64,000 bases of DNA. Origin: Gnetum montanum. Lineage: Eukaryota; Streptophyta; Gnetopsida; Gnetales; Gnetaceae. Of this stretch, positions 31,539 through 43,394 are shown in pieces. The position numbers and the translations under genes are program-made. The notes under the pieces are model-generated. The model was not told where the DNA came from. It saw only the letters and a list, made by a program, of their open reading frames with translations, and did no database searches. The stretch's first letter is position 1, and every line of letters begins with the position of its first letter. The stretch is taken from contig MNCI01004374.1 of NCBI GenBank assembly GCA_015680685.1, positions 191,798 through 255,797 of the forward strand, given 5' to 3'.

Positions 31539-34500
31539 TTTGGTAAACCAAAAAGGTAAAATTTGTTATCAATGCATTAATTCATAATGAGTTTTCAAAG
31601 TGATCTTAAACTCATTAAGTAAATCAAATATCTTTGAAATAAAAATTAATCTTGAAACTGATTATTTTAGCATAGGATTCAAGAGGTTGTTTCTAAGTGC
31701 TATTTGAATATAAAGATGCTTCATTAATTGGAAATTTTATAGATTCAATTCAACATTTCTTTGAGAGACTATGCTCCTACTACTTAGATTTTGAAGATTA
31801 GGAAAAAAATTTATTGAAACTTTTTTATTTTTTATTTTTTTCATTTTTAGTATTAAGAATGATCAATTTAATATCTAGTGGCTAACACAAAATTTTAATT
31901 CAAACCTTCACAAAAGGACTATTATTATCCTCTATTACAAAAATATTTTCACTCTCAGACACATTCATAATTTATAGTTTGGTTTTCTCTATCAAAGCAT
32001 AGTAGTGGAATAAGATTTCTCTTGGATTTTTACCTCTAAGATTTCAGCTTTGGATTTGACCTCCAATATTGATCATGAATAAATAAAAAAGGAAGTTGTT
32101 AATTATGATTAAAGTTCTACAAGAGTGTGAGTTGTGGATGACTCATCATAAGCCATGGTAAGTTTATGGTTGTGTCAATCATGAGTTGCAATTTGATTAT
32201 AGTATCTATAAAATTCATTAAAAAAATGAAAAGCACCTTCCCATGATACATAGAATTAGTTCTTGTATAGTAAATCATGAGTTAACCATGAGTCATGGTT
32301 AATTTATGATGGTCATTATGGATCCTTTGTACTTCAAATACTTATGAGTCTACCATAGGTTGTGTTGGCTCTAAAAACTAACCACAAGAAGATAAAGATT
32401 TTTAATAGTACAAACCATGAGTCATGGTCAAGTTATGGAATGAAGAATACAATTTATGGTAGGATTGTAGTCTATGAAAAACTAGAGAAAAATAAAATTT
32501 GAGCACTTTAGAGTAAATTTGGGCTCCACCAAGTATGGAAATGATCATAGAAGATTGCAAATATGTTCTAGGCTTCTTATATCTATCATTGACGTAGTAA
32601 ACATGTACATAACATCAAATTTTTAGAGAGATTGAATAACTTATGCCAAATGCACAAAATAGTCAACCAACATGAAAAGCCCCTTAAATCTCTTCAAATT
32701 GACCAAGACTAAAATATACAACAATTGGTCTCAAGCTTTCAATTCTTGAATTAAGCTCAATAAACATGAATATAGAATTTAGAATATGAAATTAATAAGA
32801 TGGATGTTAAATCATCTTTAAAATATTAGAATGAGCATAAAATTAGAGATGGTAAATAGGAATATAATTTTTGGAAAGTGAAGTTGTTCAAATGCTAATA
32901 TAAACCTTGCTTTCAAGCTTTAAATCTTTCAAAAACAACATAAGAATACATGTAATTAACTTCAAAAAGTTGAGAGAATCAAATTGAAAGAAAACTATGT
33001 GAAAAACATATGAAAATGAAAGAACATGAAAAAAATCATAAGAAATAATGCTTGAGATAAGATGAGGTAATGATCCATAAAAGGGATTAACTCTTTACTT
33101 TGAGAGATATATACTTTCAAGAAAGAAAGAAGAAGATGGATGGTGGTTGAAGCTAAAAAAGCTTCAAGCCAAACACACAAAGCTTAAACACATTGAAAAT
33201 GAAGGAATGAAGAGATTCTTCCATTCAATTGCAAATTGAGCTTTGCAAGTTACAAGTAGATGGATTCACCCCTATTTATAGCTTTTTCTTGAGGACATTA
33301 CTCCTTTTTGCATGGATCCAACATGTAGGCTCTGTGGTTCTTTTTATCTTTTTAAGCATTTCTCTTAACCTAACCTTTTTTTTTCATGATCTTCAAACAA
33401 AAATAACAATACTTGTAACTTCTAAGAAAATACTTCAAACATCATAAAGAAAAAGGCATCTACTTCTACCACTACTCTACTCAACATAAAAGGAAAATGA
33501 CAATGCATGAGTAGGAGAGATAACATGTTCACACTATTTCTACCACACTCAATAATGTGCAACAAGCTCTCATCACTAAGTTTAGTTATTATGTAAGATC
33601 ATAGATTCTATTACTATACAAGAAGCTTGCTTGTTAGATGTTTAAAATGTTAATGGACTAAAATCTCTTATTCTTACAAAAATGATACTTACAACCTCTC
33701 TCTTTTGAAATAGTCTATAATCTAATCTCTTAGTGAAAAATGAAGACTTAAGAATTCAAATGCTAAGTAGCACTTTTTTTAAAGGTGTTTGAAAATTCTA
33801 CTTCATGCTCAAGTATATTTTTATAACATAGTATTTTATTCATAATAAGTTACCTATTAAACTAGACCTCATGCTCTAGTAGATACTAGATGACTCTTTT
33901 ACTAAGAAGAATTATTCATGCATTTATTTTTTTTAATGCTATTTCTTTCATATTGATTGGTTCAAGATAAAAAATTTACTTTTTTCCTTTCTTTAGTAAC
34001 TTTGACTTAGATCATACTTTGTTACATTATTTATTATTGTTCTAAAATAGAGAATCTTACTAGTGTTCTTTTCTAATTTGTGAAGAGTTAGAAGCTAGTA
34101 TTTCTATGAAAGTGAAAGACTTTGTCATTTTTTGGCTTATTTATATATTTTTAAGACTCATTTGTAGTCCTCTCAAATAGTATGATGTAAATTTATTTGA
34201 ATTCTTGAAATTTTTTTCTTGGTGCATAGTCTTATGATGTATTCTAATTTGATGACTCATAAAATCAAGTTAATGTCAATGACAAAAATGATCAAATAAC
34301 AATAAATAAAATAGAGAACATAAAAGCTTCTATGAATACTTTTACTTTTACTACAAGAAGTATTGATCAATCCAAATAAATGGAGTGGAAACGAATTTTC
34401 ATATGTAAAACTCTTATTGTCTACCTAAATATTAACTCTTTCATTCACAAGGGAACTGTAGAAAATGCAATATAATCTAGATGTAAGGTTACTAGTAATG

Positions 34501-35010
34501 AACAATATGTGCCAACGTATACTATAAATGAACCTTTTTTTTTTAGAAAAGTTCATATTTCACTAAAGCTTTATGTTGCTACATTAAATCCTTTTGCTAT
34601 TTTAAGTTTAAGAATGAATATTGAAAATGAGGTAAATGTTTTTATGACCAGTACCATCCTCCTTACTAATAATTAATTTTCAAAGAATCTATTGTAAAGC
34701 TATACACATGAGTAAACATTCCTAAAATTAGAAAGTTATATCTTTCCATGTTGTTTTCAGTGCTTTCTACTCAATGATTATGTAAAATATTTTTTATTAT
34801 TAATAATTTTTAAGGGTCTTATATTTTTCTCTCAAAATGGCTTAGAGTTAGGGATACTACGTAGATAATAAAGCCTATAAGCCAAGGATGAGTTTAGATC
34901 TAGTAACATATAAATTATTCTTTGTAGCTTTTGACTAATAATGCTTAACAAGATTAGAAATGCATAAATAAGTTTCCTATATTTGGGATGTTTTGAAACA
35001 TAAAGCTATT
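31539..35010. other. AT-rich intergenic DNA with two GCN4-type palindromes
   Basis: No gene is recognised on either strand. ACCATGAGTCATGGT occurs at 32285-32299 and 32414-32428, each a near-perfect palindrome around TGAGTCA, with further CATGAGT/CCATGGT variants between 32,150 and 32,430. A related CCATGAGTCAT lies in D at about 19,866. The rest shows nothing I can name. Confidence 0.5.
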
Positions 35011-35014
35011 TTTG

Positions 35015-35107
35015 TAGTGGAGGGCAAGGGGATATTGAACCCCAAAAATATATTAACAATGAGTAAAGAAAATTTAGAGTAGATCACATGCTTAACACTA
35101 AGTAGAC
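35015..35107 (-). repeat. tRNA-derived SINE-like copy 1
   Basis: On the minus strand TACTTAGTGTTAAGC (35090-35104) resembles RNA polymerase III box A (TRGCNNAGTGG). About 50 bases later GGGGTTCAATATCC (35030-35043) resembles box B (GGTTCGANNCC), followed by a C-rich tail. Confidence 0.5.
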
Positions 35108-35342
35108 AACATAAAAAAATATTGAAAGAAAAAACTTTCTAATTTTAGGACTATCTACAACCTTATACTTAATACTTTGAAAAGTTAGGCAAAGAAAATT
35201 AATTATTATTAAGGAGAAATTTCCCAGTTTGAACAACATTTACATCACTTTTCAACATCCATGCTTAAACTTAAAATATAAAATGAATTTGGAATAGAGA
35301 GTTGTCACTTAATATCAAGATTTATATCAAAGTAATACAATG

Positions 35343-35436
35343 AGATGTTAGCCTAGTGGTAAGACTCTTGATTTGAAAGCTCCTAGTCATGAATTCTATT
35401 TCAATAGGAAGATTTGAGTTATAAAGTCCCCCCCTC
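35343..35436 (+). repeat. tRNA-derived SINE-like copy 2
   Basis: Box A-like TAGCCTAGTGGTAAGACTC (from 35349), then GTCATGAATTCTATTTC at box B spacing, a weakened GGTTCGAATCC. It shares most of about 90 bp with copy 5 at 37354. It ends in a C-rich run (CCCCCCCTCCCCCACCCCC). Confidence 0.6.
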
Positions 35437-36846
35437 CCCCACCCCCGCAATAGCAAATCTTCTAGAAGATCTTCACATAATTGCTTATGTTAATCTTACA
35501 TTGAGAATCTTTACCATCAACTATAACCTTTTTGTCAATACTAGTTTTAATCCTTGAGTTAATAGTATTCTTTTTAGAAAAAAAATTGTCTTTTGAGTTA
35601 TTTGTCTAGGCTAATCAATACTTTCTTTAATACCAATAAAAATTTATAGAGTTGTCTTCTTTGAATTCTTTGCTACTATTTAATCATTGTTATTGTTGAC
35701 ATTAACTTGATTTTTTATATCTTCGACTTCGTATTAGTTTTAAAATTTTTAATTTAACATGTTTTTTTCTTCAAAATCATTTTTTCGTAGAAAAGGATAT
35801 GTATTAAACAAATGTTTTTCACAAAGGTAAAAGTTGCAAGAATTAGGAAGATTATAATATGTAATTAGTTAAATATAAATAGTTTCACCTACTTATAATA
35901 CCATTTCCTTTTTACAATTGAGAAGACAAATTTTAAACAAAAAAACATCTATGAAAACTATAAGTTGTAGAAATAGTTTTCATATGCTTAATGGGACCAA
36001 AAAAACTAACAATTTCCTACTCAGCTTTCTAAAAATTCAACAAAAGATTACATAACTCGATAAAATATAGAACTTTAGCATATTCTTTATATTGGACATT
36101 AAAATATAAAGCCATATATAAATGATCAACACTACATATTTATGTATAAAAGATCCTATATCTACGACCCATTGCATTATTGAAGCTTTTTCTAGCTCAA
36201 CAAGTAGAAAAAAATGAGAGTAATACTTGACATGAAGGAATTGAATATCATGTTTTCTCATCACATGATTTAACTCTGAAATGAAACTTTGATTATAAGG
36301 CAAATAATCTAAAATTTAAATGAACATATATCATGATAAAAAATCAACAACCAATAACTTAATACATCATTAGAAAGAACAAAATCAAGTGTCTTAGTTG
36401 CATCAGCTTCATAAGAAGAAAGCATCCAAAAAATTTTCTAGCTTGTAAATATGCATTTTGAAAATCAATAAAAATTTCTGTATTAATAGAAGAAGCAAAA
36501 ATTTCAATATTAGTTGAAGAAGTTGGAAGTAATATAAAATTCCCTAAAGGGAATTTCTAGAGAAATTAGATTCTCTAGATAAAAATTAAAAAGAGAAAGT
36601 TTAGATCTATTAAAAAATATTAGATTTCTTAAAGAAACATTACATCCACTAAAGAAAAATTGGATTTACTATAGAAACATCAAACCTAGTAAAAAATCAA
36701 ATTTACTAGGAAAACATCAAATCCCTATTTATCAACTTCAAACTATTTGACCTCATATACCTCATGATAATAGCCAATATCGTCCCTTTTTTGAAGTTCA
36801 ATAGAGCATAATGATATTAGATGAGCATACCCCTTGCAATTAAACA

Positions 36847-36935
36847 TGTGGGGGTGTCAAACCCTAAGAAAAAATATTGATAATGAGTAAAGAATGTAAT
36901 TGAACATGTGACTTACAAATCACAAGCCACATGAT
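36847..36935 (-). repeat. tRNA-derived SINE-like copy 3
   Basis: The minus strand has TCTTTACTCATTATCAATAT and GGGTTTGACACCCCC, colinear with copy 1 (TTTACTCATTGTTAATATAT, GGGGTTCAATATCCCC). Box A is weak. Confidence 0.45.
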
Positions 36936-37133
36936 TTAATCAAATATCGTATATTTAATTATTAAATTCATCATCATCCTAACATTCTCTCAATAAATTA
37001 ATTATCACTGAAGATGTATGTAAGTAACATATATGCATGTTAAATATTAGCTAGGATGTAGTGGTATAGATACTCATCTTACATAAAGAAGTTTGTGGAT
37101 TTAATAAATATATTCACTTATAAATGTGGTTTG

Positions 37134-37200
37134 TGGAGGGTGGTTGGAGAATGAGGGGATGTATCAAACCCCAAAAATTAAATCAATTATAAATGTAACT
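37134..37200 (-). repeat. SINE-like fragment 4
   Basis: GGGGTTTGATACATCCCC followed by a C-rich stretch on the minus strand matches the box B end of copies 1 and 3. The box A part is not evident. A box A-like TAGTGGTATAGATACTC lies on the plus strand at about 37,068 and may belong to another fragment. Confidence 0.35.
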
Positions 37201-37353
37201 AATAAGACACTCTTACTATAGATAATAACTACCATGTTTTCTTGGTAGGAGTCATAATACTAGCCTCTAATTTCCTTGTCTCCATCTTTTTAAATCTTTT
37301 AAAAATATGAAATTCAAACTCTTATACTATCCATTCCAAAAATACTAACAATT

Positions 37354-37442
37354 AGATGTTAGTCTAGTTGTAAGACTCTTGATTTAGAAACTCTAAGTCA
37401 TGAATTTAATTTTGGTTAGTAATGTTAATTTATAAAGTTCTA
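37354..37442 (+). repeat. tRNA-derived SINE-like copy 5
   Basis: GATGTTAGTCTAGTTGTAAG, then ACTCTTGATTTAGAAACTC, then AGTCATGAATTTAATTT, colinear with copy 2 with scattered transitions. Confidence 0.6.
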
Positions 37443-37490
37443 TGTGGATAATATATTTTGGGGTATACCTATTATTATTGTAGGAATTAT

Positions 37491-38821
37491 TGTAAGGAGT
37501 AGAAACCAACACAAGCTAACACAAAAACTAATCTAAGCAGTTTGTGGCTACCAAATGGTCCAAAAAAATTAACCTTTTGGATAATCTCCCTTAAATCAAA
37601 AGGGGACTTGGGGATTAAAGGATGAATCCAACAATCAAAGCCAGACATTTTTCCAACATTAGTAGGTATCAAGAAAAAAGATCATGAACATAAAATAGCT
37701 AGTATAAAATGCATAAATAAAGAGAAAACATAGTGTAATGCAAATGCATGATTAGCAATATAGCAATGCTTAAAATCTATGCAAAAAGGAAATATATCTA
37801 TTGAATAACACGTGCAAACCAAGAAGAAAAATGTGAGAAAAATAGATCTAGAGCGAATTTGAGCAAAACCAGAGGTAACAAATCTAAAAATAGAAAATCC
37901 AAATTATAGCATACAAAAGGGAACATGTAAATATATCTTCCAAGATATATACTAGGATTAGAGAAATCTAACAAGGAGCTATATTACCTCATTCTTGCTC
38001 TAATGAGTGCACTAATGCAAATCCAAATAGGAACAGTCGCAAATTCAACAACTAATGATTGCAAAGGAAAGATCATATAGGAAGGGAACATAATACGTCA
38101 ACAAGGAAAAAGAGAGGAAAGCAAAAAGAGAGCTAAAATTGCTAACAAATATCTTAGAAAAAAGAATTGATTAACACAATATGAGAGACAAGTTCTAAAA
38201 ATCCATCCCCTTTACATTTAGAGGTACCTTCCTATTTATAGCAAGTGCCTTGTAGACTATGTAAGAATGATGTAATGGAATCCACAAAATCTTTTGAAAG
38301 CTTCTAGAAGGTTCTAGATAGGAAAAATAATGCATAGAGTAAAGTTTAACACATGACATTGAAAGCCTAAAGTGAGACATCGAAAGTTGAAGATAAAAGC
38401 TGACATTGAACATTGAAAGTATGGTTGACATCAAATGTTGAAAATATGATGCAAGATTTCAAAACTAATTTAATGCAAAATGTTAAAAGTTGAGGAAGAA
38501 AGTTGATGTTGGATATTAAAAATAAGATTGATGCTAGATGTTGAATATTTGATGCAAGACATCAAAATTGATTTGAGATAACATGTTAAAAGCTAGAGAT
38601 GAAATCAACACTAAAGTTAACACCAAATGTTGAAATTGGAATTCAAGTCAAAAGGACATTGTAGATGATGCAAGATGTCGAAACCATAAGAAGGGCCAAA
38701 ACAACTTAATAGATGACATGGAACATCAAATCTAGATCACTAAAGATGACTTTAAGTTATGGAAATTCATAAAATGTATCCAAGTCTAACTTAAGCTAAA
38801 AAATACAAAGTGGGTATAACA
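37491..38821 (-). repeat. 3' LTR of element G
   Basis: In element orientation it starts TGTTATACCCACTTTG (38821) right after a polypurine tract and probably ends TACTCCTTACA (37491). A TATA box (GCTATAAATAGGAAGG) lies at about 38,225-38,240. The upstream part (38,280-38,720) is filled with degenerate GACATCAAA / GACATTGAAAGT words. The left boundary is a judgement, since no partner LTR is available. Confidence 0.5.
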
Positions 38822-38838
38822 TTATTCCCTCTTGGTGG
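38822..38838 (-). promoter_or_regulatory. Polypurine tract of element G
   Basis: Minus strand CCACCAAGAGGGAATAA immediately precedes the LTR start TGTTATACCC. Confidence 0.6.
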
Positions 38839-38899
38839 ATACTACTAAAATGCTAAAGGAGAATTCATCAAGAAAGGATACAAGTTGGTAGGTACCTCT

Positions 38900-39900
38900 A
38901 AGAGGATTTAACGAAATGGAAGAGTAAGGGAGAAATTTTGAAATATCATTTATATACCTATGATGGAGTGCTACACCACAAAAGTGGGGCATGACTAAAT
39001 CCTAGAAAATCCACATGCAAATACACATAAAGTACTTTCTAACTCACTCAATTCTTTCAATCACATTCTCACTAGAGTAAAACAGAGATACTTGTTAGGC
39101 CTCACCAATGTAGAGTTTGAAAAGAGAAAGGGATATAGTAGGAAGCAATAAGAGAGAAAAATAAAAGTAGGGAAATTATGTTAGGGACATCACTAATATC
39201 CCAATGGTTAGATCCCTCTAGATCCCTAGAGATGACCTCTCTCTTACCTCACTCATATGTAAAGGTTACACTTCTTACATCACTCTACACCTAATACTTC
39301 CTCACTACATCTTAGAAGAGACACTTGTTTAGCCTTGCTAACGTTGAATATAGAGAGGAATGGAGATAAATGAGGAGAGGGGATGAGAGGAAGAAAAGAG
39401 AAATATAATATAAGGAGAATATAAGTGAATGTATGTGAAAGCAAAAAGTAGAAAAAACCAAGGGAGAAAAAATGATATTGCCCATAAATCTATCATGAGG
39501 ATGGTACTATGTTGTAGAAGTGGGGCATGACTAAATCCTATATATTGTATGGCCAAAAAGGATGCTATATATATAATGAAGTAATCCCTCCATATACCAC
39601 TTAACAGTATGCTTAATCAAACCCTCACATGAAGCAATGAGATATTAAGTTACTCAAAAACCTCACTGGTTGTGTAGAGCACATAGAGTAGAACATGATA
39701 TATAGCATAGGAAAATAGAAAGAAAATAGCTAAAAATAGAAAAATATAAGATAGGGAGAGTGTAGCAAAAGAGTGCAAGAAAAATAGAGTTTAGAGCAAA
39801 CCTATTATCTTGATGTACTAGATGGAAAATTTCTACCAGGAAAACACTTGTTCAGTCATGAACAATCAACAAGTTTAGTGTTATAGCATGGCTAAATGTA
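38900..39900. repeat. Degenerate ~530-bp tandem repeat in the 3' region of G
   Basis: AAGTGGGGCATGACTAAATC occurs at about 38,981 and 39,519. Each copy is preceded by AAGGGAGAAA and an ATGATGG/ATGAGG block, and the stretches between share AACAGAGATACTTGTTAGGC versus AAGAGACACTTGTTTAGCC. A third, weaker copy (AAACACTTGTTCAGTC, about 39,842) seems present. It lies between integrase and the 3' LTR, where Tat elements commonly have non-coding repeats. Confidence 0.6.
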
Positions 39901-39979
39901 GTAGCACTTAAGGAAGCTCTTGTTGAAAAGATTTTGAAAATAATGTTTTTCCAAATGAGATAAGATGTAGATACCATTT

Positions 39980-40980
39980 TGTAGAGATTGGACCACTAGA
40001 AAAGGATCCTACCAGTTGGGAGAAAACTTTGTGTCTATGGAGTTTGGAAAATGGCAAAGTACCATATCATCTTTATGGATCTGTTTGACTCGAATATGTC
40101 TACATGTTCACAAAAAATATATGCTTGATATTCATGTCAATAACGAAGAGTAGCTTGCTAGTGTTTTTCAAGAAGATCCAACTTAATGCATCATATATTA
40201 TTATTATCCTAATGTTAAGACTAATCATGTAGAAAAACATCGAGAGATGGGATATGAAGCTCAACTAGTAAGATCACCTTAAAATCATAAGTTAGGAAGT
40301 ATGGAGTATGACTAGTATCTATACAAAAAGTAGTGCAGTAAAGGTAGAGAGCATGGGATAGCTTTATATGTGAATTGCATTGGGTTTTATAGACCATAGT
40401 ATAGAAAAAGAATATGAGAGCATCATCAATAGACTCAGCTTGTTCATTAGACTAAGGGTAGTAAGGCAAGGAAAAGGATTAAATGATGTAATACATGGAA
40501 CAAAAATTAGCTACCTCTTTACTTTTGAATTAAGGTTCATTTTCAGTTATAATTTAAAGAGGCACATTGAAGAAAGCTATGATGTGATCAAGGATAAATT
40601 AAAAGATAGAGTGGAGTTTAGTAGAACACAAAGGAATAGTTTCTACCCACTTAGTGAAGTATTCCATAGTAGTTAGCATAAATTGGTACCTAGCAAATGA
40701 AGGAGAGCTAATAACACTAATAAAACTCAAATCCCAATTTTAAAAGAGCCATCTAATCTAAGACATGTTTAGCTCTTGTGAAGAAACAAGGATGAGATAG
40801 CTCGACCATTGATAAGTATCACATGTTTTGATGAGGTAATAAGCATCTTTGGCTAAGATTGATCACTAATAGCCTAAATAAATGATACAAGCAACTAGGA
40901 AGCATGAAAGTGTCCATTACAAACTTCTAAGTGGACCTAATCTAGGGTTGTCTTAAACTCAACAGGACTAAGACAACATA
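39980..40980 (-). pseudogene. Integrase relic of element G
   Basis: Near 40,940 the minus strand gives VHLEVCNGHFHASQLLVSFI, then ISDQSWPKM, the zinc-binding N-terminal part (H..VCGGHF.....L...I...YWP). At 40,680-40,621 another frame gives MEYFTKWVETIPLCSTK, the first part of the catalytic core (VDYFTKWVEA). The first catalytic Asp is replaced by Glu here. The other catalytic residues are not readable because of frameshifts. Integrase would insert the cDNA into the genome; this copy cannot. Confidence 0.7.
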
Positions 40981-41209
40981 GAAGAACACCCATAGAAGAA
41001 AGTTAAATAAGGATATTAGGATTCACTAATTGGAAATTTTAACTACACTTCCGCAAGGCATCCTTTTGAGTAGACATAAGATGACTAAAATTTTCCCCAA
41101 TTGTAAGGTAGTGGAGAAGATATTGTTGATTGTCATCTCCTGTATTGATAGTGCTTACCAATACATTAGTAGACAATGTGATAGATGTCAAGAAAAAAAA
41201 TTAAAGGAG

Positions 41210-41764
41210 CTAATGTTGCATAGCAGAAGGATCACCATGGATGGCAAAACTTACTAGTGCATCAGCTAGCATATTCTCAAAATAAAAAATATGGGTAAAA
41301 GTATAAGAAAAGATGGAAAAGATAAGTTCTTTAATCATTTTGAGGTAAGAAACCAAGCAAGAAGCCTTACAATCATAGTCATCATTAAATTGATTTATAA
41401 TGAAGTGCAAGTCACCATAAACCATAATAGTTTTGACATGATTTTGCAAAGCTAGTAGAAGATCTTGTATGAGAGCCTTGTATTCAACAACATTGCTAGT
41501 ACAATACAAATAAAGCTTGTAAGCTTGAAAAAGAACTTTCTTAGTAAAAAGGATAAGGATACAAGCTACACTAGATCTGAAAGATGTGTGTGCTCCATTG
41601 AAATAAAGAATAACATCTAAATCTTCAATGTCAAGTTGTAAGCTATGACCAACATCCATTATTTCAGAAGAAGAGATAAGATCAACTATAGCTTGACCTT
41701 TGATCGAGTGTTGAAATAGGAAACAAAGATAAAAATTTATGAAGAAAGTCTTCCAACAAGCCAA
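41210..41764 (-). pseudogene. Second (archaeal-type) RNase H of element G
   Basis: A 184-codon open frame. It includes SIKGQAIVDLISS, the linker typical after Ty3/gypsy RNase H, then VILYFNGAHTSFRSSVACIL, CTSNVVEYKALIQDLLLAL, VYGDLHFIINQF and FYFENMLADALVSFA. The four expected catalytic positions are Asn (normally Asp, in FDG), Glu (VEYKAL), Asp (YGD) and Asp (ADAL). The first is mutated, so activity is doubtful. In Tat elements this extra domain lies between RNase H and integrase, as here. Compare element I, where a similar domain follows protease. Confidence 0.85.
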
Positions 41765-42250
41765 ATGATGGTTTTTAGAAGGATTATTAGTATGATTTTG
41801 AGAATGTTATCTTTATAGATAATGAAAACCTTAGTAATAAGAAGATAGTGTCTCCAATGTTTGAGGGCAATGACATGACGTAGGTAAAACTTTTATATAT
41901 CAAAGTATCTAGTCTCAAAATCTAAAAAAGGATGAGATATTCAGTATATAGAAAGATAAACTCCATCTTCTCATCATTGACGAAGCATAAAAAATATTGA
42001 ATGATTAAACTTGGAAAGGTAAAGATAAAAAGTTTGATCCAATTATGGAGGATGAAGAATGGGAAGAGTAATTAACGCTTCTTTAATGGAATCAAAGACA
42101 TTTTGGCACTCTTCATCCCAGATAAAAGAGATGGATTTAGGAGGAAAATGAATTAAATAATTAAGGTGATTAGTAATATTGGAAATGAAATGATGAATTA
42201 ATTGAAGATGATCTTGAGGAATATGCATACCTCGAATGCCTTTAGGAGGT
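41765..42250 (-). pseudogene. RNase H (polymerase-linked) relic of element G
   Basis: The minus strand gives FIWDEECQNVFDSIKEALIT and LPILHPP (42043-42228), the RT-RNase H connection. With stops, YLYLSKFNHSIFFMLRQ, ISHPFLDFETRYFDI and HVIALKHWRHYLL then continue down to the IKGQAIVDL linker. The YiSr.L.d.E.RY..iEK pattern is clear, though decayed. It degrades the RNA template during reverse transcription. Confidence 0.75.
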
Positions 42251-42990
42251 GTGAGATCTAGAATAGCTTTAACTTTACCAGGGTTAATAGTTATTCAATC
42301 TTGAGAGACAAGGTAACCTAACATTTTATCTATAAGGATCCTAAAAATGCATCTTTTGGAATTAAGACATGGGTTAAACTTATCATAGCAAGTTAGAAAT
42401 TGGTCTAAGTTAGAAGCATGATCAATAGCTAAGATAGATTTAATGGTCAAGTCATCAACATAGTCATTAACTACATTGAACTTCATATCATTAAAGATAA
42501 AAGTCATTGCAAGCTAGTAGGCAGCTCCAACATTTTTAAGACAAAAGAAAATTTTAGTGTAACAAGATGTTCCCCAAGGAGTCATGAATGTGGTATAGTG
42601 TTAGTGCTCTAGATTTATCTAGATTTGGTTATAACTAGAAAACCCATTCATGAAGGAAAGAAGAGCATGGCTAGCTGTAGCATCAATTAGCTTATCAATA
42701 TTAGGCAAAGGAAAATCATCCTTAAAAGTGACCTTATTAATATCTTGAATGTTAATGCAGATGCAAATACCATCATTCTTCTTGGGAACTACAATCATAT
42801 TAGAAACCTAATCAAAATAGTCAATAGGATAAATGAATCTAGTATTAAAGAGATTTGTTATCTCTTCTTTTATAGCAAGAGCTACAGTTGGAAAAATTTT
42901 CCTAACCTTTTGTTTTATAGGTTTGGATCATTCTTCCAAGATGATGTTATGTTGACCAAGCTTTGGATCTAGACTAGGCATATCACTATA
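42250..42990 (-). pseudogene. Reverse transcriptase relic of element G
   Basis: Conserved Ty3/gypsy blocks in order, with stops: KEEITNLFNTRFIYPIDYFD, VSNMIVVPKKNDG, FKDDFPLPNIDKLIDA, LLSFMNGFSSYNQI, FMTPWGTSCYTKIFF and the catalytic box YVDDL (42448-42462), then KMLGYLVSQD. In the block expected as EWVSN a TAG replaces Trp. In LSFMDG the catalytic Asp is changed to Asn. Only the last 70 codons (42295-42507) are a continuous open frame. It would synthesise DNA on the genomic RNA. Confidence 0.85.
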
Positions 42991-43394
42991 TCTCTAAGGA
43001 AACACTATTAAATGTTTCTACAAAGTTGCTATAATAGACTCACAAATGTCTAAGGAGAGAATGACACTAAGTTGGAGGATCTTTTGTTCACCTTTGTAGC
43101 TTATCATAGGCAAATCATTTAGTTGATTGTTAGTTAGAGGAGGCTTTCAATCTAGGAAAGAAAGGTCCAACTTAGGTATGAGTTCATCTTTAGTAACATG
43201 TAAAGAAGATATGAGAGAAGCTAGATTTAACACTAAGTCAAGGAAACTGAGATTTAGAGTTCTACATACCTAACCTGTAGGATCACTCAAGATCAAAGGT
43301 TGAAGCAAGAACTCTGTACAGGCAACCATGTTTACTTGGACTAGAATTAAAGGATTAGATTTGTTATCACAACGAGAAAACATTAAAAATTTAG

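Noticed and set aside
35341-35415. Functional tRNA gene
   Set aside because: Box A and B are degraded and no cloverleaf can be drawn; it is a SINE-like relic.
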